Shown: in pieces, positions 18,333 to 26,600 of the stretch
How positions within the stretch are numbered: position 1 is the stretch's first letter
How the letters are laid out: the number at the start of each line of letters is the position of its first letter
IMG/VR virus record: IMGVR_UViG_3300010157_000074
Location: 1-56,956 of that record
Reading direction: 5' to 3' (one strand)
Length of the DNA stretch: 56,956 nucleotides
Source of the DNA: a virus
Made by a program: the position numbers and the translations under genes
Notes under the pieces: generated by a model
Seen by the model: only the letters and a program-made list of their open reading frames with translations
Told to the model about the DNA's origin: nothing
Database searches by the model: none

Positions 18333-20222
18333 TTAAGAGGTTGGGTCCTCGTTTGACTTGATTACGCGGTCGACTGGCTGATCAGCGTTGAACGCTAGGT
18401 TACCAGGAACGTTGTATCCACTTGTGGATGCAGTACCTGCAACAGCTGATGAAGCAGAAGCACCTGAGGTAGTAGAGACGTTGGTAGTAGTGAGTGCAGT
18501 ACCGGTACTAAGACCACGGGTTACCTTAGCACGACCATTAGTCCAGCTACCACCTGAAACAGTACCTGCTGTAACAGTCTCGGTTTGTAGGCTAGTAAGT
18601 GTAACGTTACCAGTTGCTACTCTAAAGTTGTTAGCGTCTATAACGCTTACTGGTACTGCACTAGTAAAGTTAAATCCAGCTGTAGAGAATCCAGCAATAG
18701 CCACTGCCTGACCATCAACTAAACCATGTGCGGTAGCGGTATATTTTACAATAGCAGGAAGAGTTGTAACAGCACCACTTTGGGAAGTTGCAATAGTTAC
18801 TGGAACCGCTTTTTCGTAGACAATTGCAGAACCTGTAGTACCTGTAAGAGCAGTATAAGAACCGTTAAAGATAGCTCTAGTTACTACAGCAGAAGGACTA
18901 TTTACAGCTACAGAGGATACTGTAGTAGCAGTAGCCTTAAAGTACTTAATAGTAGTTCCTGTAGTGTTCTGTTCTGCGGCATACGTACCATCAAATGCAG
19001 GATCATTAATTGAAACAATAATCTTGTCTCCTCTAACAATAAGATGAGATGCACTGGTAGTAAGAGTAACAATAGAGTTAGTTATAGTTCCATCTGTGAT
19101 AGTACCGAGGTCCTTACCAGTTATAAATGTAAGAGAAGTTGTTCCAGATGAAGCAGTCGCTACCCAGGTACCGTTGTACGCTGTATTGCTAGAACCGCTA
19201 ATCGTAAACCTATCACCATCAACAAGACCGTGGTTTGCAGTAGTAGTAAGAGTTGTAATACCGGTTCCAGTTCCGTATACCACAGCCGTGCTGCTTGACG
19301 CAGTGGTAGTAGTCACGGCAATCGCCTTGTTTGTAACTGAATACGTTAGATCCGTATTTGCAACTGTAATAGAGTCACCAACGCTATAAGTGTGGCTTGC
19401 TGTAGTGTTAGCTGATGCAGATCCAGTGTTTAGAGTGATTGCACCTGCACCTGTAATTGCAAAGTCTTTAATTGTGTAGTTAAGACCATCAAGTGAGTTA
19501 ACAGCTGCGTACTCTGGAGTACCAAGTTCTGAAGCACCTTCACCAGTGTAGTTCCAGGTGTAGAAACCGTTTAGACCAACTGGAGCCCAAGTAGCACGTG
19601 AGTAAGCATATGGACGTTCAGCAGCGGTTGGGAATTCCCAACGACCATCAATACCAGACTGGAAGTTAGTGTTTCCTAGACCGTAACCCTGGAATGTGTT
19701 AGCAAGAACACCATTTTCAATTACACGGTCACCTGACTGACGTAGCTTAACGAATGGGAATACCCAGTGGAAGTAAGGACGTGTACCAGCACGCTTACCA
19801 TCCTTGACAGCCCATGACCAAGCTTCGATAGCAACACCAAAACCAGCTGGGTCATCGCCAACTGCAGGTGAAGCCCAACCTACTGATAGGTTGGTAGCTG
19901 AAGCAAAGGTTCCTACGTTCTTGCGAAGCAATAGACCACCTGAAAGAAGTGCAGAAAGTTCAGGGTCTGGCTCACAAATTGCAAGTTCCATGGTGATACG
20001 CTTCAAAGTGTCTGGAGACTTAAAAGTCACACAAACAGCTCCGTTAGCACCCTTTTCGGTGATCTCGTCGCCTTCTTCGTATTCTGGGGTAAATGACAGA
20101 CGCATGAAAGCTGACGTAGTGTAGCTATCACCCGGACCTGTTTGTAGCTTGCCAGCGGCGTCCAAGCGAGTGACACGGATCGACACACCTTGGATGCTGG
20201 CTGCATATTCTTGAGTAGCCAT
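18333..20222 (-). CDS. Probable major tail protein with inserted beta repeats
   Basis: 629 residues, AAGGAG Shine-Dalgarno. The N-terminal 235 residues (QGVSIRVTRLDAAGKLQTGP, then LRITMELA-type strands, ICEPDPELSALLSGG, FGVAIEAWSWAVKDGKRAGT) match the actinophage tail tube family whose members begin with a xRVTRLD...G motif. From about 255 to 590 come about four beta repeats (TTTANHGLVDGDRFTISG, then TATAHGLVDGQAVAIAGF). The conserved C-terminus resumes near NVPGNLAFNADQPVDRVI. Proteins of this family polymerise into the tail tube; the repeats would decorate its outside. The position next to capsid genes and before the connector is unusual but occurs in some actinophages. Confidence 0.65.
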   Translation of the reverse strand: MATQEYAASIQGVSIRVTRLDAAGKLQTGPGDSYTTSAFMRLSFTPEYEEGDEITEKGANGAVCVTFKSPDTLKRITMELAICEPDPELSALLSGGLLLRKNVGTFASATNLSVGWASPAVGDDPAGFGVAIEAWSWAVKDGKRAGTRPYFHWVFPFVKLRQSGDRVIENGVLANTFQGYGLGNTNFQSGIDGRWEFPTAAERPYAYSRATWAPVGLNGFYTWNYTGEGASELGTPEYAAVNSLDGLNYTIKDFAITGAGAITLNTGSASANTTASHTYSVGDSITVANTDLTYSVTNKAIAVTTTTASSSTAVVYGTGTGITTLTTTANHGLVDGDRFTISGSSNTAYNGTWVATASSGTTSLTFITGKDLGTITDGTITNSIVTLTTSASHLIVRGDKIIVSINDPAFDGTYAAEQNTTGTTIKYFKATATTVSSVAVNSPSAVVTRAIFNGSYTALTGTTGSAIVYEKAVPVTIATSQSGAVTTLPAIVKYTATAHGLVDGQAVAIAGFSTAGFNFTSAVPVSVIDANNFRVATGNVTLTSLQTETVTAGTVSGGSWTNGRAKVTRGLSTGTALTTTNVSTTSGASASSAVAGTASTSGYNVPGNLAFNADQPVDRVIKSNEDPTS

Positions 20223-20238
20223 TAGCTATTCTCCTTAG

Positions 20239-21396
20239 TTAGTTAGTTAGAGTCAAGTCAACCTTGACACCTAGGTGGATGGATGTATCAAAGTAAACCG
20301 CAGCAGGGCGGGTAGCCTTGATTCTCATGTCATTTTGGTTTGAGCTGACAGAAAGGCCTTGACCTAAACTATCATTTACAAGATCAGAGTCGCCGAGATA
20401 GACTCGTACTTCACCTGACGCGTAAATCCATTTGTAGCGGGTATCCGCTTTCATTTGAGCAGTTGCTCCAGTAGGGTTGCTTGTCGCAATGTCTGCGTTA
20501 GTGACAGTATATTTGATAGTTTTATCCGCAGTGTTAGCTAGGGCTTTCCAAGTTCCATCAAAAGGTGCACCTAGACCAGTGACAATTACAGAATCGTCTT
20601 GAGCAATTCCGTGGCTGTTAGAAGTAGTTAGAGTAACTGTGTTGCTAGCTAGGACTCTGGTTGCTATGTTTACAACTGGTCCGTTACCTGAATAGCCAGA
20701 ACCGACTACTAGCGGAGTTCCACCAAAAGTTTGTAGGTGTTGGCGAGAATTTTTATTAGGGTCATAGTAGTCAACCACCATTTGATTATATGAGCTAAGA
20801 ATAGCGGCAGTGTCGCGAGTCATGTGAATCCAACCCTGCTCACCGGCAGAAGAGTACTGACCGATTTGGTACTCAAGAACAGATACTCCGTGTTTAACTG
20901 AAATTGCACCGCCAGTTGCAGAAGTGTCTACCACCGAGCCATCTGATGACTTACGTCCTGGAAGAATAGTTACGCTAGAACCTTTTGAGAGGTAAGGATT
21001 TACAAGGTCTGTGCCTGTCCCTTGCAAAGTAACGGATCCGTCCCAAAGCTCAAGTTCACAGGCTTTTTGAGAACAGCCCTCTAGCTGACGTAGAACACGA
21101 GCCATACGTTCTTCACCAAGGAGACCTAGAGTAGATCTATCATCTTGAACTTCAATAAAGAATGGGATATGGTGGCTATATAGAGCTACATTAGGGTTAG
21201 AGTCTACTGTAGCAACTGTATATGATGTGTAGTTAGCGTCTAGTACTCTGACGTAACTAGGAGTGGTGTCCCACCACTGGTCAAATCCTCTAACCCATTT
21301 TTCTCCTGAAGTAGGGTTAGTTGGGGGGAATATAGAAAATAGGCCGAACGCAGAGGGTACAATAGCGGGGGCCCCGAAAGCTCCATCAAAAGCCAT
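20239..21396 (-). CDS. Virion structural protein downstream of the major capsid protein
   Basis: 385 residues, AAGGA Shine-Dalgarno. It contains WVRGFDQWWDTTPSYVRVLD, EERMARVLRQLEGCSQKACE and a cysteine pair (CSQKAC). One beta repeat (TVTLTTSNSHGIAQDDSVIV, then FDGTWKAL) is inserted at about 250-315, related to those in the tail genes. The C-terminus (RIKATRPAAVYFDTSIHLGV) is beta-rich. Conserved position right after the capsid gene suggests a minor capsid, decoration or tail-tube-related protein. I cannot choose between these from sequence alone. Confidence 0.6.
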   Translation of the reverse strand: MAFDGAFGAPAIVPSAFGLFSIFPPTNPTSGEKWVRGFDQWWDTTPSYVRVLDANYTSYTVATVDSNPNVALYSHHIPFFIEVQDDRSTLGLLGEERMARVLRQLEGCSQKACELELWDGSVTLQGTGTDLVNPYLSKGSSVTILPGRKSSDGSVVDTSATGGAISVKHGVSVLEYQIGQYSSAGEQGWIHMTRDTAAILSSYNQMVVDYYDPNKNSRQHLQTFGGTPLVVGSGYSGNGPVVNIATRVLASNTVTLTTSNSHGIAQDDSVIVTGLGAPFDGTWKALANTADKTIKYTVTNADIATSNPTGATAQMKADTRYKWIYASGEVRVYLGDSDLVNDSLGQGLSVSSNQNDMRIKATRPAAVYFDTSIHLGVKVDLTLTN

Positions 21397-21434
21397 TTAT
21401 TTTCCTTAAAGTCTATAAGTTTTTAGTTGGAGTA

Positions 21435-21454
21435 CCCGGGGCCGAAGCCCCGGG
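21435..21454 (-). terminator. Extra-stable UUCG tetraloop hairpin after the major capsid gene
   Basis: On the minus strand the RNA reads CCCGGGGC-UUCG-GCCCCGGG: 8 perfect base pairs closing a C(UUCG)G tetraloop, 13 nt after the capsid stop. No U-tract follows, so it may act as a leaky terminator or as a 3' stabiliser that boosts capsid mRNA. Confidence 0.7.
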
Positions 21455-21467
21455 CACACCAGGATTT

Positions 21468-23516
21468 TTAGTACTCGATTGTTGCAGCAGTAACGCCACC
21501 AAGGACGTCACGTAGAGCTGCAGCAGCACCGTTGACGTTGATGGTAGAGGTGATCTTGAGAGACTCAATACCAACCTTTGCAACGTTCTCAAATGTTTCT
21601 AGGAACATGATGTAGTCGTTTGTACCGACAAGGGTGCTGTCACGAACGATACCTAGATCTAGAGTACCGCCATCAAGGAAGATAAATGTACCTTCAGCGA
21701 ATAGGTACCAAACTAGAGTGTTTGGGAATCCGGATAGAGCAGCATCCTTAGTCTGAGTTGTGATCAGAGTGGCTCCAGATGTGTCTGAATCCATGTAAGG
21801 AACGATTGTTACGTTGATGTGTGATAAGTAGCCATCAATCTCAGCTTTCGAGATGTCCAAACTGCCATCGCCTGGCATTGCTAGAGTCAAGTCAGCTGCC
21901 ATTGCATCATAGAACCAGACAGGAACAACAGCATTTAACTGAGCATCTGAAGCAATGCGGTGACGCTGACGATAAGCAACAGCTGCACGACGAACCTGAA
22001 CTAGGAAGTCACGGCCAAAGCCTAGCAAGCTAGTAGTGGTTACAGAAGTAGACTCTGCTGCAATACCTGCAACAAGGTTCTGCTCAGCTTCACGAGCGTG
22101 CTGTACTAGAGCAAGTTCGTTGTGACGAGCAATCAACTCTGGGTAAGCACGAGACATCAAGTTACCGAACTTCAACTGTAGAGTTTGAGCATATGTAGCT
22201 ACTGTGTTCTCATAAGATGAAGTGATCTGCAAGCTAGTCTTTGTTGAAGTGCTAGGAGTTAGATCGGTAGCAGCAGTCCACTGTCCTACAGCATTGTCGT
22301 AGGCTAGTCTAGATGTAGCAATTGTAGTGTTGTTGCTAAAACCTAGAGCTAGGCTCGGTGGAGTGATGAAACGGATACCACCACGGTCAGCCTGGAAACG
22401 TGGCAAAGAGTCACGAACTGGACGCATATTGGTTGAACCGATTGAGTAGATGTCATACTTTACTTCGAATGGAGCAGCGTGACCACCAGAAGCAACAAGG
22501 GCTTGTGGGCCCGCAACAGCTGCAATTTTAAGTGAGTTTTCTTCTGCGTTCGATGTTAGAGTACGTGACTCTGGGAAAGAGGTTGAAAAAGATGCAACGA
22601 TGTGCTGCTCTCCATCTCCTCCGTTAACACGACGAAGAGAGTGTAGTCTCTTCTCCATAGCTACTGCTACCTCGTGCATATCTTTAATTTCGCTGCCGGC
22701 TGTGTAGCCAGGAATGTCAGCACCAGCGGTAATCGCTACCGGTGCTGGCTCTGAAACCTGAACTACAGGCTGACGGTCAGCTGGGGCCTCGAAAGGCTGT
22801 TCTGCTGTGGCGGTCACTGGGGCCTGCCCTTCCTGCTCTTCTGGAGCAATAGTGTTTGTTTGTGGTTCTTCAGTAGAAAACGCTGTGTATTCTGCTGGGA
22901 CTTCTGCTGGGACGTCTTCGACGACCTCAACTGGAGCCTCTTCTGGTTCTTGTGCTGGGACGTCTTCGACGACCTCAACGGTTGGATTTTCATCGGTTGA
23001 AAGTTCAGAACCTTCTACCGCACTAGCAGACGCATCGACAGATTCGGTGGAGTAAGTAGATTCAGTTGCCTTCTTCTTCTTCTCGTCATCCTCTTCCTCA
23101 GGAGTCTCGCCCTTTTCTTCTTCAGGAGTACCTTCAACAGGTTCTCCCTCTACGGGGGCTTCTTCTGGAGCTGCTGGAACTTCCTCTGCAGGAACTTCCT
23201 CAACTGGCATATCCTCTACAGGCATATCCTCAGCTGGCATTGCACCATCCATATTCTCCTCGTCACTACCCTTAACGCGCATAGCAGCCTCGGCAGCTTG
23301 CTGTGCAAGCTCCTGGGCGGCCATCTCGCGACGCTTTGATTCGCCTCTGCAGGCATCAAGCATATCGGCAAGTGACGTCATAGCGTCAACTGATTCAGCG
23401 GTAGGCTCTTGGCCTTCGACCGTCTCAAATTCACCAATGATCTGATCCTGAAGAGCTGATAGTTGTTCATTATCTAGCTCTGACAGGCGATCTACCTGTG
23501 ATTTAATGTGGTCCAC
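21468..23516 (-). CDS. Major capsid protein, HK97 fold, with long acidic N-terminal extension
   Basis: 682 residues from a GTG with a perfect AAGGAGG 4 nt upstream. Residues about 270-682 form the capsid subunit: DIPGYTAGSEIKDMHEVAVA, PLRF-like SLPRFQADRGGIRFITPPS, SRAYPELIARHNELALVQH, VWFYDAMAADLTLAMPGDGS and FLETFENVAKVGIESLKITS, characteristic of actinophage HK97-fold capsid proteins. Residues 1-80 are helical (scaffold-like). Residues 80-265 are a Pro/Glu/Ala low-complexity region with repeats such as VEVVEDVPAE. The N-terminal part probably acts as a built-in scaffold (delta domain) and is removed by the maturation protease encoded upstream. A promoter could lie in the 143-nt gap before it. 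Confidence 0.93.
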   Translation of the reverse strand: MDHIKSQVDRLSELDNEQLSALQDQIIGEFETVEGQEPTAESVDAMTSLADMLDACRGESKRREMAAQELAQQAAEAAMRVKGSDEENMDGAMPAEDMPVEDMPVEEVPAEEVPAAPEEAPVEGEPVEGTPEEEKGETPEEEDDEKKKKATESTYSTESVDASASAVEGSELSTDENPTVEVVEDVPAQEPEEAPVEVVEDVPAEVPAEYTAFSTEEPQTNTIAPEEQEGQAPVTATAEQPFEAPADRQPVVQVSEPAPVAITAGADIPGYTAGSEIKDMHEVAVAMEKRLHSLRRVNGGDGEQHIVASFSTSFPESRTLTSNAEENSLKIAAVAGPQALVASGGHAAPFEVKYDIYSIGSTNMRPVRDSLPRFQADRGGIRFITPPSLALGFSNNTTIATSRLAYDNAVGQWTAATDLTPSTSTKTSLQITSSYENTVATYAQTLQLKFGNLMSRAYPELIARHNELALVQHAREAEQNLVAGIAAESTSVTTTSLLGFGRDFLVQVRRAAVAYRQRHRIASDAQLNAVVPVWFYDAMAADLTLAMPGDGSLDISKAEIDGYLSHINVTIVPYMDSDTSGATLITTQTKDAALSGFPNTLVWYLFAEGTFIFLDGGTLDLGIVRDSTLVGTNDYIMFLETFENVAKVGIESLKITSTINVNGAAAALRDVLGGVTAATIEY
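22905..22979 (-). repeat. 27-bp direct repeats in the acidic capsid extension
   Basis: An exact 27-bp sequence occurs at 22905-22931 and 22953-22979 (48-bp spacing), encoding the duplicated VEVVEDVPA segment. More diverged PVEDMPVEEVPAEE repeats lie at about 23150-23240. The repeats mark recent expansion of the disordered extension. Confidence 0.75.
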
Positions 23517-23659
23517 TGTTCCTCCTTAATAGGACAGTTGATGATGTCATATTTTGAGCATCATGCTAATCGGTTCAAGGTAAAGGGACTATCACGCATA
23601 GAAACGTGAAGGCACTCCACCTAGTTATTATTTTACATTAGTTTTTACTTGTTTATTAT
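23517..23659 (-). other. 143-nt intergenic region upstream of the capsid gene
   Basis: The longest gene-free stretch in the window. On the minus strand it holds a small hairpin (TCACG-TTTCTATG-CGTGA), a palindrome AGCATGATGCT, a weak promoter-like pair (TTGAAC, with TATGAC or AAATAT about 18-21 nt on), and the AAGGAGG ribosome site at 23521-23527. A local promoter or RNA processing signal for capsid expression is plausible but unproven. Confidence 0.35.
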
Positions 23660-26600
23660 TTAAGTTAGTAGTCTGAGCATTCTAGCCATGACAGACGAGA
23701 TATCTGCCTGACTAAACAAGTCTCCACCACGCATAAATTCTGCAATGTCAGAGGTAGCTTGCTTGCCATCTTTTTCACCTAATTTTTTACCTACTCTATC
23801 GACCATATTTGTCATAAGGTTTTTTAGGGCAGGAGGTAAGTCGCTAAACCTAAGTTTGGCGTTTTCGTCTCCAAAAGGAAGAGGTAGATTTCCAATAACC
23901 TCTCCCAATTCCTTTGACGCTGCACGAACATTCTCTAAAGAAGGTCCGGTCAGAGATTTACTATCAATTCGATCAAGCAAGTCTAGAAGACCCTGACCAG
24001 CTTTAGCTGCTTCAGAGTAATCTCCAGTCTTATATACTTTTTCTACTTTGCTTACTTCGTTAACTACATTTTGAAGACCGGATGTTCCAAGATCTTGTTT
24101 TAGTCGAGCTAGAACGTCTTGAAATCGTCCAGTGTAGTCACGCGGCTGATTGATTCCAGGTGTGAACTTAAAACCCTCTTCTTCAGGATTTCCAATAATT
24201 TCCTTGCTGCCTTCAGTTGGCACAGGTACGTTATCTTCACTTACTGGGGCTGGAGCTTCCTCCGGCACAGATCCATCAGCCGCTAATGCTTTTCCCAGGC
24301 TCTCCTTAATAGCAAGTACACGAGACTGTAGCTCGTTGGCACTGGCTAGAAGAGTCTTAGCGGCAATTCGATTACGTAGCTCATCTGCGCTAGCAGTCAC
24401 TGCGTCTTCCGATTGATGCTTCCAGTTTTCTGGAATAAGGTGACGAACGTTTAGCTTTCCAGCCATTTTGGTAATGTGCTTGCGGACATCAGACTTGTGG
24501 CTGTCTTTTGCACGACCATAAGCGTGGATTGCAGCACGAAGATCTTCTACGTTCTGAATAGGAAACGAGCCATCTTTAAGAGCTTTACCTTCTTTAGCTA
24601 ATTTTTGACGTTCATCACGAGGAATATAAGTTAGTTCACCATCACGTACTCTTGCGGATAGCTCTGCAATTTTTGCTACAAAGTCTTCATTAGAAGTAGA
24701 TGCTGGTTTATTTGATTGAATAAAGTTTAGGTTCTGTAGTCTCTCAATGCGAGCACTAAGGTCAGCGGTTGGATCTGCTTTCATTCTAGCTAAAGGCAGA
24801 GCACCTGCTGCAACTAGAGCCATAATAGCACCTGAAGCAACACGAGCACGAGCGACTGGGAATCCAGGAACGTTTACTTGGCAAACAGCGACAAGTTCTA
24901 GAGCACCACGAATAGGTCTCCAGTCGCCTGAAGGAGCTGAAGCACGAAGTGCACGAATCTGTTCTGGTTGTGCGCTAGGACGTAATCCACCAGCTACCCA
25001 GATGCCGTAAGCATCTTCGCCAGCATGAACGTCTGCGATTGCAGACGCGGTATCGTCATAGTGCCTAACTGCTTCAGATGCACTAGCCTCTAAAGAAGCG
25101 TGTCCACCAGCAAGGGTAAGCTGCCCGACCGGGACATCCTTGCCTGAGTCGGTTCTAATTACTCCGGTGTGGAAGTAAGCGTAGCCACTCTTGCTACGCG
25201 GTGGTTTAGTTCCATATGCCAAACCAATGTGGTCAACGTGCCAAGCTGCAATGTGACCAAAAACTCTACCGTTGTCGTCGACAGTGATAGGGGTGGCCTT
25301 ATCTAGCTTAGGATCGTTAAACCATTCGTTTGGCGGAACGACCGGGATCGCACCAGCAATAATACCGCAAGCAACTAGTGCTTGAGCATTAGCGGTGTCC
25401 GGGTCATCCTGATAGATGCCATCGGCAATCATGCTGTCCTCCTGAGGGGTATTGGTGTTTTTTTCTATAATAATTTTGCATTCTTGAAATGCTGGCTTAG
25501 GTACAATTGTAACAGCCATTACACGTGCTTTATTTATAGAAAGTTTGCTCTTTCCTAGATCTTCTTCACCTTCAGCGGCTTCAGACTTGATCTCTTTTGC
25601 TTCAAACCGATCTAGATCAGCCGATACACCTTTTATAAATCCATTTTCAATAAGCCTTTGAGCCTCTTTACCGAACTCACTAGTATCAAAAACACCATAA
25701 GCATTTCCAATACCCTGAGAGGTACGCTCCATATGGTCAATACGTCCAACTACCACGGATCCCATGTGGCCTTCAGCAGTTTTCATTTGCCATAGTAGCG
25801 GGAGAGGCAGTTCACGAATAGTCAAAGCACCCTTAACAAAACATCTACCATCGCCAGACTCAAGCTCTTCCGGGATAACTAGAGGAATCTTAAACTTAAG
25901 GCCTTCGGTAATAAGTCCGGAAGCGGCAACAAGTCCAACTCTAAACTTTGCATCAGCCGCTCTAGCCGCAACTTCTGATTTAACAATGATGTTATCTGTT
26001 GATTCAATTAATTCAGTGCTAAAAACACTTCTTCCGCCACGCTTGTGGCTATACATTTGACGATGCTTTTTATCGCCTGTCCACATTCCAGTAGTCTCTT
26101 TATGACGTAGAGCACAGTAGCCTTTAGCGCGTGGACCTAGGTACTTACCTAAGTGACGTACACAGCGTGTCCAGTCTCCTGCTGTACCCCAACGAATTTT
26201 TAACCCACCTTTACCGCGGGTCCAATAGTGACGAAGTTCTTCAGCTTTACCTTTATTACGATCCAGTCCACCTGCAGATACTAGAGGGTTAGGTCCCCAA
26301 AGAACGGTAAGTAAAAGATCAACGTCAAAAAGTATTGAAGCAGTTATCGGCTTAGATGACTCATCTACCTGAAGTAAGACGTCATTTAGAGTCGACTTAT
26401 CTAAAGGAACTACAGGAGGAGGAGTTGCTGATTTAAAATCATTTAGAACGCTAGGGTCACGAACCCACTTACCTTCTTTACGAATGTAAGTCATAGGCTT
26501 AGGTGATGTAGAGCTTTCTGGAACTATTGCAACTAAATTTAATACTGCACGTGGGTCATCTTGGGCTACAACAGCTAAGTAAATAGGCTTTACGTCAGAT

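Noticed and set aside
23540-23600. TTGAAC/AAATAT as a sigma-70-type capsid promoter
   Set aside because: Weak match to -10 and non-ideal spacing. Kept only as a possibility in the intergenic entry.
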